Notes: generated by a model from the letters alone, not told the origin. Positions 9,857 to 20,422 are shown, counted from the first letter of the stretch. The stretch is DNA of 64,000 bases from Paroedura picta (GCF_049243985.1 NC_135373.1:9221501-9285500), one strand, 5' to 3'. Program-made: numbers and translations.

Positions 9857-10235
9857 CAACACTTCTTTATGGCTAGACAAATTAGCAGACCTAGCAAAAA
9901 TGGCAAGACCTACTGACATGGTTAATAAGAAACCATTTGAAGAGTACGTATGAACAACGGTGTCATTACTTGGACTTTCTTAAGAAAGATAGCTAGTATT
10001 AATTTTTAGGCTAGGATCAAGTATAATTGATAATGGGATGGGGATTGACCCTACTGTTTCTTAAAACAGTACTATATTATTTCTCTCTTATGCAACAATA
10101 TTTGCTTTGCTAGCTGGTTTTTCATTTCTTTTCTTCCACTTTTTTGTAAATGCTTTATATTTAACAAAAATAAGTTTTAAAAAAAAATTAAAAAATAAAC
10201 AAAAAAAATAAAAATTACCAAAAAAAAAAAAACAG
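9857..10235 (+). mobile_element. L1 LINE 3' end
   Basis: The frame WLDKLADLAKMARPTDMVNK is the C-terminal end of an L1 ORF2 and matches the L1 at 27428-28200. It is followed by an AT-rich 3' UTR and an A-rich tail at about 10170-10230. Confidence 0.75.
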
Positions 10236-10289
10236 TTTAACCCCTTGACTGATAGTCTGCAGCTGGCTCTTGCTAAGAGACGAAGTCTA

Positions 10290-10425
10290 ACACTTCCTCA
10301 GTGGCCTCCCATCCAAATACGGACCAGGACTGACCTTGTTTATCTTCTGAGTTCTGATGAGAGTGGGTTAGTCTTGGCCATCCAAGTCAGGGCATATGAG
10401 TCCATACAAGGGGGAAGGGGTTCAC
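10290..10425 (-). mobile_element. Head of a 5S-rRNA-derived SINE
   Basis: In reverse complement it reads like the internal control region of 5S rRNA: TCAGAACTCAGAAGATAAAC, then TATTTGGATGGGAGGCCACT. It is diverged. It pairs with the tail at 9385-9480. Confidence 0.6.
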
Positions 10426-10543
10426 ACATAATCAGGAAAACATCTTTATAAGATGTAGGGACTGTCTTTCTTTGCACAAGCAACTCAAGGCAATCTCTAT
10501 GAAGAGAAGGCAGATGATTGCCCGCCTCCCCAGTGGTCTCCAT

Positions 10544-11602
10544 CTACAAGTTGCCTTGGTGGCTGTTTGGGTGGTCTTCATCATTAGCACTGGCCTCAGC
10601 CTCGGGTTCAATGGAAATGTCCACAAAAGCTTTCTTCAGCAAAGCAAGGATGGACGTCTTGCAGACTTGCTTGAATTTCTCCCCAACGACAAGGTAGAGA
10701 AGAGGGGTGACCCAGAAATTGAAGCACATGGCGAAGATTAAAATCACACGCAGAGACAGCCGTAAACCTTCAGGTGCTTCCTTAAACAGCAATGAAGCAT
10801 GGTAGAGATGGTAGGGAAGCCAGCAGATGAAGAAGGAAGCCACCGCAGCTGCCAAGACGCTGAGTGGTTTCTTGTTCCTTGCCAACTTTCTCTTCTTCAT
10901 TTCCCACACCACTCCACCACAACAGCCCATGATGATGCAGTAGGGAATCAAGAAGGCCAGCAGGAACCGGACCACAAAGAAAGCCAAGTGTATGCGATCC
11001 CTCAGGGCTTCTGTTTTGGGATCATCCCAGTCACTGGAGAGAGCATAATTGTTGACGCACTGGATCCTGTTGTTCTCTCCCACGCGAGTCTCCCGGAAGG
11101 CTAAGTAGGGGGAGCTCAGGATGAGAGAAGTGAACCACACGCCTGCAATCAACCTCTGTGCCCGGGACGTGGTGCGGTTATACTGGGCCCAGACAGGATG
11201 GTGGATGAAGAGGTAGCGGTCCAGGCTGATGATGGTGAGCAGAAAGACGCTGGTGAACATCCCCAGTGAAGCAGAGAAGTTGACAGCTTTGCAAATTGTT
11301 GTGCCAAAGACCCAGTGGAAGCCAAGGAGGATGTAAACAGCAAGGAAAGGTATGGAGGGAGAAGAGAGGATATAGGTGAGAATCAGGTGGAAGAACCACA
11401 AGGTGTTCACTGTTCTCTTCATCTTCATCCCAAGCACCCACAGGAAGAGCCCGTTGATCAGTATCCCAACCAGGAAGGACACCAAGGTAAAGGTGGCAAC
11501 AGCCAGGCTCAAGGGACTTATGTCTGCCAGGGAATGACTGCCATTTAGGATTGTGGTTGAGTCGTTCTTCTCTGAAAAGACACTCATGTTGGCTTTCTCC
11601 AT
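10544..11602 (-). CDS. GPR33: GPR33-like chemoattractant-type class A GPCR
   Basis: An intact 352-residue seven-transmembrane receptor at the plasma membrane, predicted to couple to G proteins. Three N-glycosylation sequons lie in the N-terminus (N5, N13, N20). TM1 carries N50. The conserved Cys pair is C104 and C182, the DRY motif is at 128-130, and CWLP at 260-263. Two hallmark residues are absent: the TM2 aspartate is Tyr77 (HLILTY) and the TM7 NPxxY reads TPLLY at 299-303. The words KRTVNTLWFFHLIL and VNNYALSSDWDD closely match mammalian GPR33 as I remember it, which also departs at these two sites. The coding region is one exon; a splice acceptor (TTATTTTCTTCTAG) lies 6 nt before the ATG, so a 5' non-coding exon exists upstream. 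The ligand is unknown. Alternative: a squamate paralogue near GPR33, CMKLR1 or FPR. Confidence 0.88.
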   Translation of the reverse strand: MEKANMSVFSEKNDSTTILNGSHSLADISPLSLAVATFTLVSFLVGILINGLFLWVLGMKMKRTVNTLWFFHLILTYILSSPSIPFLAVYILLGFHWVFGTTICKAVNFSASLGMFTSVFLLTIISLDRYLFIHHPVWAQYNRTTSRAQRLIAGVWFTSLILSSPYLAFRETRVGENNRIQCVNNYALSSDWDDPKTEALRDRIHLAFFVVRFLLAFLIPYCIIMGCCGGVVWEMKKRKLARNKKPLSVLAAAVASFFICWLPYHLYHASLLFKEAPEGLRLSLRVILIFAMCFNFWVTPLLYLVVGEKFKQVCKTSILALLKKAFVDISIEPEAEASANDEDHPNSHQGNL

Positions 11603-11608
11603 AAGGTT

Positions 11609-11610
11609 CT
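11609..11610 (-). other. Splice acceptor of the GPR33-like coding exon
   Basis: On the minus strand a pyrimidine tract CTCTGTCTTATTTTCTTCTAG-like run ends in AG at these two bases, and the exon starts 6 nt before the ATG. It supports an intron in the 5' UTR. The donor was not found. Confidence 0.65.
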
Positions 11611-12221
11611 AGAAGAAAATAAGACAGAGAGTTAATGTTAGTGCTGATGTTGTATCAGGGCATAGGATATGCTAAAGTTCAATCTTCCATACCACTGGAA
11701 TTGTTGGAATATGAAAAATCTGCAGTGTGCATGATTGAACAGAATCTAAAGACTGTCCTGCAGGGGGCATTGGAGGAGATATGTATTTGGCATTTTTGGA
11801 ATAGGAACCATTTTAATAACTGCAGCAACTAACAGGGTGACACTGTGACTCATGTCTAATACCCAGTACCCCCAAGTTGCCCCAGACACAGATTTTTATA
11901 CATTCAGAATAACACAACCAAATTAGGCCGTAATCTAATCGACCACTCTGTACATCTTCTTGAGAAACATCATCCGATTAGCTCAAGACGTATTAGAATC
12001 CTTCTTGACCCGTTTAGGGGCTCTACCCTGTATGGGCAAGCTGCCAGGCACCTTGCAGATATCTTAGTCTGTATCAGGGTCACTGCAGCACATCCTTAGT
12101 CTGTGTTTTACATGGGGTTTTATCTTGTAATCTGCCACAAGACGGCTTGTCGTAAATGGCGAGATAAAAATCTAATAGATACATAAAATATAAAGTTCAC
12201 TCTCCATTTCTCTAATAACAG
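11611..12221. other. No gene recognised
   Basis: Sequence upstream of the GPR33-like exon, probably its 5' UTR intron on the minus strand. No clear first exon or promoter was identified. Confidence 0.4.
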
Positions 12222-12356
12222 GATACTTCAAAAGAGGGGAAACCAGTGACGGTTACTCCTTCAGTGTTGGGGGCCCCTGCCTTAGAAGTACAGGAAAGAG
12301 TGGTGCTTAAAAATAAGGTGCAGCATTGCAGGCAGAGAAGGGGAAGTCAAACTCCG
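12222..12356 (+). other. Candidate isolated exon, 45 codons
   Basis: A fair acceptor (CCATTTCTCTAATAACAG) precedes an open 135-nt stretch beginning DTSKEGKPVTVTPSVLGAPA, followed by a GTGAGA donor. Both ends are phase 0, as in the gene at 4341-7525, and the product is similarly charged and without a domain. There is no partner exon nearby, so it may be a chance pattern or an exon of an unseen gene. Confidence 0.25.
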
Positions 12357-12762
12357 GTGAGAAAGGGCAGGAGAAACACACAGACTGACCACAAGTGGAG
12401 AACAGGCCAAAAGGGCAATGCCTGCATATGATTACAATATACAACACAGTGCAAATACAACAATTTCCTTTTCACAATAAAACTTACTTTACTTGTAGAT
12501 TATCAAAGGTTTTGGCCTCTTCTCTTCCGTGTCCTAGATATGCAAGGGATGTTTGGCTAGAAGAGAAGGGTGCACAAACTGGAGATCAGAGGACAGCAAA
12601 AATGTTCAAATTTATCATATCATACTTATGATATGAGAAAAAGGGGTTGATTTATTTCAACAGGAGTCTTGTGACACTCTAAAAATAACATTGTCTTGCT
12701 TTTTTCTAACCCGCCATTTTCCAGAAGGGTACAGGGCCGCTTTAGTTCAGTGTAAGCTTTCA

Positions 12763-13051
12763 AGAAGAAGAAGAGTTGGTTCTCATATGCCGCTTTTCTG
12801 TACCAAAAGGAATATCAAAGGGGCTTACAGTCGCCTTCCCTTTTCTCTCCCCACAACTACCCTTTTCCTTTCCTTCTCTGGGAGGGGGATGAGGCTGAAA
12901 AAGCCCAGATATTCCTGCTCAGTCATAGCAGCTTTATTAATGCTGTGGCGAGCCCAAGGTCACCCAGCTGGCTGCATGTGGGGGAGCGCAGAATCAAACC
13001 CGGCTCACTAGATTAGAAGTCCGCACTCTTAACCACTGCACCAAGCTGGCT
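12763..13051 (-). mobile_element. tRNA-derived SINE (GCCGCTTTGAG-tail family)
   Basis: Complete copy in reverse: GAAGAAGAAGAGTTGGTTCT at the left and the tRNA-like head ending CACCAAGCTGGCT at the right. Confidence 0.85.
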
Positions 13052-13130
13052 AGCCTGATCTTATCAGATCTTGGTAACTAAGCAATGTCAGCCCTGGCTA
13101 GGAGTTAGATTGGAGACCACCAAGGATGCA
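13052..13130 (+). mobile_element. 5S-rRNA-derived SINE head fragment
   Basis: GCCTGATCTTATCAGATCTT, then AACTAAGCAATGTCAGCCCT and GGAGACCACC, follow the 5S rRNA internal promoter (boxes A and C). It directly abuts the SINE at 12763. Confidence 0.7.
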
Positions 13131-13204
13131 GGGGCAGGTGATGGAGGCTGGCATCCAAAGTTCTCCTGGCTGTGCCACTTACCTGTCAGTAGTAGCTACT
13201 AAAC

Positions 13205-13303
13205 CAGGGGTAGTCAAACCGCGGCCCTCCAGATGTCCATGGCAGGGGCTCATGGGAATTGTAGTCCATGGACATCTGGAGGGCCGCAGTTTGACTACCC
13301 CTG
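13205..13303. mobile_element. Palindromic hAT-type MITE, copy 5
   Basis: A shorter copy (99 bp), with part of the left arm missing. The flanks TACTAAAC (13197-13204) and TATTAAAC (13304-13311) are an 8-bp target duplication with one mismatch. Confidence 0.85.
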
Positions 13304-13621
13304 TATTAAACAGTTGGAGTAATGGAAACAGACAAGACAGAATGCAACAAAATTTCTGCACAAGTTATAACTTCAGGTAAAAATCCTACCACTTGCCGAT
13401 TTGTTTTCAGGCTGCCAGTCCTAGATTCCCTTCCACAGTCATGAGCATCAGATCTCACAAAGAAGCTTTGCCAAATCCCTTGGGCTCCTAGTTTCTGGCA
13501 TAACACAGAAGAGGCTCAGGAATTCGGCAAGTGGCTCAGAGAGACTTTCCACGGCTCAGTTTGAAGCAAACTTTCAGAGACTCTCCTGGCCAGCAGTTCC
13601 GCCCACCATAACCACAGGATG

Positions 13622-15053
13622 TTCAGCTTTTCTCCCTCTGGGTCAGGAGGACAGCTTGATGATGGGTGTTTCCCAGCTCAAAAGCCGCGAGGGCCGCTAA
13701 GCAGCCTAGACGCCCTCCCAAGCCGGCTGACACAGCGGCTACGGGCGAAGGGCAGGCCACACAAGGCCAATTTAATTTACCTCTGGATTTTGTAAGACTC
13801 ATGCAGAGCACTGTACAAGCTGAAATTGCAAAGGTGTGCCAGCAGCTTCTGCCCCAGGGTTCCAGAACCTCCATGTCTCGTTCCGCTCATCCTCCCCAGA
13901 CTCCAGGGCTTCCAGAAGGAGCTATTCCCACAGGAGGTCTCCTCAGGCCTCTGGCTCCAGGCCTCGCTGGCCTACCAAGGAAGCCCAAAAGAAACCACAC
14001 TGTACCCAACAGAGATCTCATTCTTCAGAGGAGGAGATGGATGCCAGAGAACGAGAGGAGGGTGATTTGGAATTTATTACAGATGAGGAGGAGGTAGAAC
14101 CAATCCAGGTACCTCAACAGACTGAGAGATTTTTCAATGTGGAAGACTTTCAGTTTCTGCTTAATAAATCCATTTCTATCCTGGATTTGAAGCAATCTGG
14201 CTCAGAGGAACCCCCTTGTAAACGGGCCAGGAAGTTTTATGGCTCTAACGGTAGTGGAGAATTTTTTCCCAAACCTGAAACTAATTTAAAGAACTTTCCT
14301 ATGCCAGAGTCCTTCGAGAGGAAAATACGGGCAGAATGGGAAAAGCCCACCTCAGCAGCCTTTGCCAAGCAAGATTCAGTGGAGGAGGTATGCAAGGCCG
14401 CTACCTGGGCCACGCCCTCCACATTTGTCAAGCATTATAAGATTCAGCAAGGGGAGATGGAACAGGCTATCTTCAGGCGTAGAGTTCTGTCTCACGTGAT
14501 GGACCTGGTTTAACGGACCCGCCCTGGGTTTGGGACTGCTCTTTAAGGTCCCATCAAGCTGTCCACCTGACCCAGAGGGAGAATGACCCCTGATTACTCA
14601 CCGAGAGGGGTCCTTCTCCTCAGGGGTCAGGAGGACAGCTTGTCCCACCCAGTAGGGAGGTCCATCACGATTGGATTCGATTCCAGAATTCTTCAGTTGA
14701 GTTCTCCAGTCTGGAGGTTTAATGCTTACAAAAAAAAAGAACATTGAATATAGACACCTGACGGTTAGATTATTGGCATGGGTTTGTTCTGTGTCTAGTC
14801 TTCCTTGCCCTCCTTCCTCGGTGTAGTGTCTGTGTCTGGCGTTAACAAGCTTCCATTATAGCAGTGATGGCACAGGATATGAAGGACTCTCTGGAGATAC
14901 CGACTGGCTGAGAGGGGCGTTTCCCACAGGAAGACGGAATATTTAAATTACCTGCCTCCCTCAAAGAGAGCTGGGAAACACCCATCATCAAGCTGTCCTC
15001 CTGACCCCTGAGGAGAAGGACCCCTCTTGGTGAGTAATCAGGGGTCGTTCTGT
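13622..15053 (+). mobile_element. DIRS-like retroelement fossil (broken, non-autonomous)
   Basis: The ends carry inverted repeats of about 47 nt (13633-13679 and 14968-15014), and an internal segment at about 14553-14645 is complementary to both ends. That is the terminal arrangement known for DIRS tyrosine-recombinase retroelements. Parts recognised are a gag-like region at about 13670-14330 and a tyrosine-recombinase-like end near 14380-14510 (VEEVCKAATWATPSTFVKHY). The element is short and broken. The close match of the inverted repeats suggests a fairly young insertion. The family call rests on the recombinase words and the end structure. Confidence 0.65.
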
Positions 15054-15955
15054 TGCTGTCTAACTACATGAAGGTGTTAAATCAATCATAAAGGGGCAAT
15101 AACTCTTTCAGATAGGGCAGCCATGATGTCTTTTAACAGAGCAATCTGCTTTCCCATATATTGTCTTTTGAGTTGCAGAGGACATAGCTTGATGTGTAGT
15201 TTGTTGGAATATGCAAGAACTGAGATGGAAAAAAATTAAGGTGAAAGGGGGGAGAAACTGAAAAGAAACAGTGTGGAAAAGAAGGAGAGGAATTAAACAA
15301 AGGAGATGGAATTGTTTTATCTGTTTTTATCTGTTTTATCTGTTTCAGCATAGAAACTACTGCTTCACAAGAAGTTATCAAGCCTCCATCCAACTCCCAG
15401 TAAGCACATCCACTGCAAACAAGAAATCTCTTTATTGAAGAAAATGGTAAACTGAAGCAAGGATTTCCCTTGCTAAAACTGACAAGCAAAAACATCACAC
15501 AAACAAAAGATGCACACACTTGGAAATTTTTCTGTCCCTCTTGTACTCTCACTTTCTCCTTCTCTTTCTCATTCCATTCTTGCAAATGTTATACTTCATT
15601 CTCCAGATCCATTCTTAGTTATATCCAACATTACTCCCTTTTATGCATACATGCATGAGGATAGAAAACAACACTACCCCCCTCCAAAAGCCAGACTTGA
15701 TCTGGAGATATTAGGTGATGCGTCTCCTCAAATCCCCACTCCCAAACTTTCAAAAATTTCAGACTAGAGGGTCCAATGATATGGGCCCCCAAAGAAGGTC
15801 CCCCCATCCCTCATTGGTTTTAATAGAGAGGGGAAAGATGTTTAAAGCGATTTCGGTCCCTTTGGTGAGTTCACCAAGAAAATGATTAAAGGGACTATGA
15901 TCTCTTTAAATGACCATTAACTTTGGCTATATGGTGGTCCCCAAAGTTCTGAATG
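15054..15955. other. No gene recognised
   Basis: No exon or repeat family could be assigned. It includes CT-rich and AT-rich stretches and ends at the left target duplication of the BovB element (TGTTGGGGATT, 15956-15966). Confidence 0.4.
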
Positions 15956-15966
15956 TGTTGGGGATT

Positions 15967-18900
15967 TTGTTGTTGTTATGTGCGAAGTCGTGTCCGACCC
16001 ATCGCGACCCCATGGACAATGATCCTCCAGGCCTTCCTGTCCTCTACCATTCCCCGGAGTCCATTTAAGTTTGCACCTACTGCTTCAGTGACTCCATCCA
16101 TCCACCTCATTCTCTGTCGTCCCCTTCTTCTTTTGCCCTTGATCTCTCCCAGCATTAGGCTCTTCTCCAGGGAGTCCTTCCTTCTCATGAGGTGGCCAAA
16201 ATATTTGAGTTTCATCTTCAGGATCTGGCCTTCTAAAGAGCAGTCAGGGCTGATCTCCTCTAGGACTGACCGGTTTGTTCGCCTTGCAGTCCAAGGGACT
16301 CGCAAGAGTCTTCTCCAGCACCAGAGTTCAAAAGCCTCAATTCTTTGACGCTCGGCCTTCCTTATGGTCCAACTTTCGCAGCCATACATTGCAACTGGGA
16401 AGACCATAGCCTTGACTAAACGCACTTTTGTTGGCAGGGTGATGTCTCTGCTTTTTAGGATGCTGTCTAGATTTGCCATAGCTTTCCTCCCCAGGAGCAA
16501 GCGTCTTTTAATTTCTTTGCTGCAGTCCCCATCTGCAGTGATCTTGGAGCCCAGGAAAATAAAATCTGTCACTATCTCCATTTCTTCCCCTTCTATTTGC
16601 CAGGAATTGAGAGGGCCGGATGCCATGATCTTTGTTTTCTTGATGTTGAGTTTCAAGCCAACTTTGGCACTCTCCTCCTTCACCCGCATCAACAGGCTCT
16701 TTAGTTCCTCTTCACTTTCTGCCATTAGAGTGGTATCATCTGCATATCTGAGGTTGTTGATATTTCTCCCTGCAATCTTGATCCCAATTTGTGACTCCTC
16801 TAATCCCGCATTTCTCATGATGTGCTCTGCATACAAGTTAAATAGGCAAGGCGACAGTATACAGCCTTGCCGAACTCCTTTCTCAATTTTGAACCAGTCA
16901 GTGATTCCATGTTCAGTTCTCACTGTTGCTTCTTGACCTGCATATAAATTTCTCAAGAGACAAATAAGATGCTCTGGTATTCCCATCTCTTTAAGAACTT
17001 GCCACAATTTGTTGTGCTCCACACAATCAAAGGCTTTAGCATAGTCAATGAAGCAGAAGTAGACGTTCTTCTGGTACTCCCTAGCTTTCTCCATGATCCA
17101 GCGTATGTTGGCAATTTGATCTCTAGTTCCTCTGCCTCTTCGAAATCCTGCCTGTACTTCTGGAAGTTCTCGGTCCACATATTGCTGGAGCCTAGCTTGT
17201 AGGATTTTGAGCATAACTTTGCTAGCATGAGAAATTAGTGCGATGGTGCGGTAGTTTGAACATTCTTTGGCATTGCCCTTCTTTGGGATTGGAATGTAAA
17301 CTGACCTTTTCCAATCCTGTGGCCATTGTTGAGTTTTCCAAATTTGCTGGCATATTGAGTGTAGCACTTTTACTGCATCGTCCTTTAAGATTTTGAATAG
17401 TTCAACTGGAATGCTGTCACTACCACTAGCTTTATTGTTGCTCAGACTTCCTAAGGCCCATTTGACTTCACATTCCAGGATGTCTGGCTCCAGGTCAGTA
17501 ACTACCCCATTGTGGTCATCAGGGATGTTAAGCTCGCTCTTGTATAGTTCTTCTGTATAATTTTGCCACCTTTGTTTGATCTCTTCTGCTTCTGTGAGGT
17601 CCCTACCATTTTGGTCCCTTATCATACCCATCTTTGCATGAAACGTTCTCTTCATATCTCCAATTTTCTTGAAAAGATCTCTGGTCCTCCCCATTCTATT
17701 GTTTTCTTCTATTTGTTTGCACTGTTCATTTAAGAAGGCATTCTTATCTCTTCTAGCTTTTCTCTGGAATTCTGCATTCAATTGGGTGTATCTTTCTCTT
17801 TCTCCCTTGCCTTTCACTTCCCTTCTCTCCTTAGCTATTTGTAAAGCTTCCTCAGACAGCCATTTTGATTTCTTGCATTTCTTTTTCTTTGGGATGGTTT
17901 TAGTTGCTACCTCTTGTACAATGTTGCGAACCTCCATCCATAGTTCTTCAGGCACTCTGTCTATCAGATCTAATTCCTTAAATCTATTTGTCACCTCCAC
18001 TGTGTATTCGTCAGGGATATGATTTAGTTCATACCTGAGTGGCCTAGTGCTTTTCCCTACTTTCTTCAATTTAAGCCTAAATTTTGCAACAAGAAGCTCA
18101 TGATCTGAACCACAATCAGCTCCTGGTCTTGTTTTTATTGACTGGATAGAACTTTTCCATCTTTGGCTGCAGAGCACATAGTCAATCTGATTTCTGTGTT
18201 GACCGTCTGGTGATGTCCATGTGTAGAGTCGTCTCTTGGGTTGCTGGAAAAGAGTGTTTGCTATGACCATTGTATTCTCTTGACAAAATTCTACCAGCCT
18301 GTGCCCTGCTTCATTTTGTACTCCAAGGCCAAACTTGCCTGTTATCCCGGTTATCTTTTGGCTTCCTACTTTAGCATTCCAATCCCCCATGATGATAAGC
18401 ACATCATTTTTGGGCGTTGCTTCTAGAAGGTGTTGTAGGGCTTCATAGAACTGATCAACTTCATCCTCTTCAGCAGCAGTGGTTGGGGCGTAGACCTGGA
18501 TCACTGTGATGTTGAATGGTTTGCCTTGGATTCGAACTGAGATCATTCTGTCATTTTGGGGATTGTATCCCAAGACTGCTTTTCCTACTCTCTTATTGAT
18601 TATGAATGCTACTCCATTTCTTCTGCGAGATTCTTGTCCACAGTAGTATACCTGATGGTCATCTGAATTAAATTCACCCATTCCTGTCCATTTTAGTTCA
18701 CTGATTCCTAAAATGTCGATGTTCAGTCTTCTCATTTCTTGTTTAACCACGTCCAGCTTGCCTTGATTCATGGATCTGACGTTCCAGGTTCCTTTCGGCT
18801 TTGGCCCAGCCGCTTCATTCATTCTGGCGCTACTCGTACTAGCCGTCTGCTCATCCCCAGTAGCATATTGGACACCTTCCGACCTGAGGGGCTCATCTTC

Positions 18901-19117
18901 CAGCGTCATATCGTTATGCCTATTGGAACTGTCCATAGAGTTTTCATGGCAAAGATACTGGAGTGGTTTGCCATTGCCTTCTCCAGTGGATCACCTTTTG
19001 TCAGAGCTCTCAGCTATGACCTGTCCGTCTTGGGTGGCCCTGCACGGCATAGCTCATAGCTTCACTGAACTACGCAAGCCCCCTTGCCACAACAAGGCAG
19101 CGATCCTTGAAGGGGGG
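15967..19117 (-). mobile_element. Near full-length BovB (RTE-clade) LINE
   Basis: The element is about 3.15 kb, close to the usual full BovB length of about 3.2 kb. It is bounded by a perfect 11-bp target duplication TGTTGGGGATT at 15956-15966 and 19118-19128. The 3' end on the minus strand finishes in a short AAC-type repeat tail, as RTE elements do. One uninterrupted frame (15976-18936) fills most of it. The perfect duplication and open frame show a recent insertion that could still be functional. Other BovB pieces in the window (9702, 34617, 42088) are truncated. Confidence 0.93.
15976..18936 (-). CDS. BovB ORF2: endonuclease-reverse transcriptase, 986 aa
   Basis: The protein nicks target DNA and copies the element RNA at the nick (target-primed reverse transcription). 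An apurinic/apyrimidinic-type endonuclease occupies roughly residues 50-290, with the words NIDILGISELKWTGMGEFNS, GDWNAKVG and the catalytic SDH at 277-279. The reverse transcriptase follows, with FIDYAKAFDCV, GVRQGCILSPCLFNLYAEHI and the active-site YADD at 731-734. The C-terminal tail contains ELWCWRRLLRVPWTARRTNR and ends RTRLRT. The frame has no internal stop, and all the motifs I can check are present. It is closely related to ruminant BovB ORF2 as I remember it, in line with known horizontal spread between squamates and ruminants. The first Met may not be the native start; a few upstream codons could belong. Confidence 0.93.
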   Translation of the reverse strand: MDSSNRHNDMTLEDEPLRSEGVQYATGDEQTASTSSARMNEAAGPKPKGTWNVRSMNQGKLDVVKQEMRRLNIDILGISELKWTGMGEFNSDDHQVYYCGQESRRRNGVAFIINKRVGKAVLGYNPQNDRMISVRIQGKPFNITVIQVYAPTTAAEEDEVDQFYEALQHLLEATPKNDVLIIMGDWNAKVGSQKITGITGKFGLGVQNEAGHRLVEFCQENTMVIANTLFQQPKRRLYTWTSPDGQHRNQIDYVLCSQRWKSSIQSIKTRPGADCGSDHELLVAKFRLKLKKVGKSTRPLRYELNHIPDEYTVEVTNRFKELDLIDRVPEELWMEVRNIVQEVATKTIPKKKKCKKSKWLSEEALQIAKERREVKGKGERERYTQLNAEFQRKARRDKNAFLNEQCKQIEENNRMGRTRDLFKKIGDMKRTFHAKMGMIRDQNGRDLTEAEEIKQRWQNYTEELYKSELNIPDDHNGVVTDLEPDILECEVKWALGSLSNNKASGSDSIPVELFKILKDDAVKVLHSICQQIWKTQQWPQDWKRSVYIPIPKKGNAKECSNYRTIALISHASKVMLKILQARLQQYVDRELPEVQAGFRRGRGTRDQIANIRWIMEKAREYQKNVYFCFIDYAKAFDCVEHNKLWQVLKEMGIPEHLICLLRNLYAGQEATVRTEHGITDWFKIEKGVRQGCILSPCLFNLYAEHIMRNAGLEESQIGIKIAGRNINNLRYADDTTLMAESEEELKSLLMRVKEESAKVGLKLNIKKTKIMASGPLNSWQIEGEEMEIVTDFIFLGSKITADGDCSKEIKRRLLLGRKAMANLDSILKSRDITLPTKVRLVKAMVFPVAMYGCESWTIRKAERQRIEAFELWCWRRLLRVPWTARRTNRSVLEEISPDCSLEGQILKMKLKYFGHLMRRKDSLEKSLMLGEIKGKRRRGRQRMRWMDGVTEAVGANLNGLRGMVEDRKAWRIIVHGVAMGRTRLRT

Positions 19118-19128
19118 TGTTGGGGATT

Positions 19129-19925
19129 ACTGGGGCTCAATTATTTCAGATAACCCCCCAAATACTCGGATTTATATTCCAATGAAAGAATAGTCCAAAA
19201 AAATACTGATAAGGTTTCTTTTTTGGTTTGGATTTTGTCAATTGCACTAATGTCAAATGTTTGACCCATTTTTTTGGGAAGGGATTCTTGAGTCTATTCC
19301 TTCTTGAGTCTGTTCTCAGGCAGTTCTTCCAACTAGCTTTTTGACTCTTGACATCTTCTTTAAGGATTTTTCTTTATCGGTTGGTCTTCCACATCACCAT
19401 TTTTGAAATGGAGGAAAGCTCCATCAAAAGTCAGAGCCTCATCAGATTATGCTTATGCCACCGGAATGAAATTCAAGTTCTTCACCCTTGGAAGGTGACA
19501 GCGCACAAGACTCTTGGCTTGCAGCTCAAAAGGAGTAGAGTCCTGGAGCACGCTTACATCTCTTATTGCAGATGATAATGACAGAAACACGTCAAAAATA
19601 TTCATACACTCATTTTGCTCTTCCGCCTCTCTTTGTTCTGCTTTTTTTCCCACCTTTTTTCCACTACCAAGATATTCAGATTTTTATGATGTAAACATTT
19701 GTAAGACCTTGACCGTCTGTTCTGCAGAATAAAAATGTTCTGTGTTGAAATACAGACTGTTTCCTGTTTTCGAAAGCAATTTACTCCATGACAGGGTGGA
19801 ATTGTCCTGCGCCTGGCAAGTGCTCTTTATGAAATGCCACGGCAGAGGAAGCAGGTAGATTTTGAGATTTTATTGTCAAAATATCTTGAAACCTTTCTAA
19901 AGGCTCAGAGAACTTGACCTTATGA
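19129..19925. other. No gene recognised
   Basis: AT-rich sequence downstream of the right BovB target duplication. No exon, RNA gene or repeat family could be assigned. Confidence 0.4.
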
Positions 19926-19927
19926 GT

Positions 19928-20060
19928 CTGCACACAATGGCTAATGCACTTTCAACGCACTATAGAAGCAGATTTTCCGGTTTCGCACAGGAAAATCCAG
20001 CTGCAAAACCATCTTGAAAGGGCATTAGCCAACATTTGTGGAATGGGCCATTTCAAATTC
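19928..20060. mobile_element. Short MITE with GGCC-type ends
   Basis: Inner inverted repeats AATGGCTAATGCACTTTCAA and CTTGAAAGGGCATTAGCCA face each other, and the right end reads TGTGGAATGGGCC. The same end occurs in the elements at 20423 and 53545, suggesting one Harbinger-like MITE group. Confidence 0.5.
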
Positions 20061-20422
20061 AAGGACTGTTCCAAAGTAAAATGCTTGCAAGTGGGAGCCA
20101 AATGGCATCGGATGGTTCTGCGCTAATTCACCTCCAGTATAACTTTTGAACAAGACCCTTTGTGCTTACACTTGTATGTCCTGGATGTATTGAAGGGGCC
20201 CTGTGTTTGCCCAATGATTCCAAGTGTGTGGACAAAGCCCTACACACATAAACATTTACACACAGTTTGTCATTCAGAAGCAGTAGTGGCTCTGGTGTGT
20301 GTGAACTGCCTCCGTCACTTTCTACTTACTGGGATACTAATGATGAATGGCCTCCCAAATGTCCTAAGGTTCACCAACTTTCTCAGGTCTTGCCGATGTA
20401 GAGCCACAGCTTCCTTGACTAA

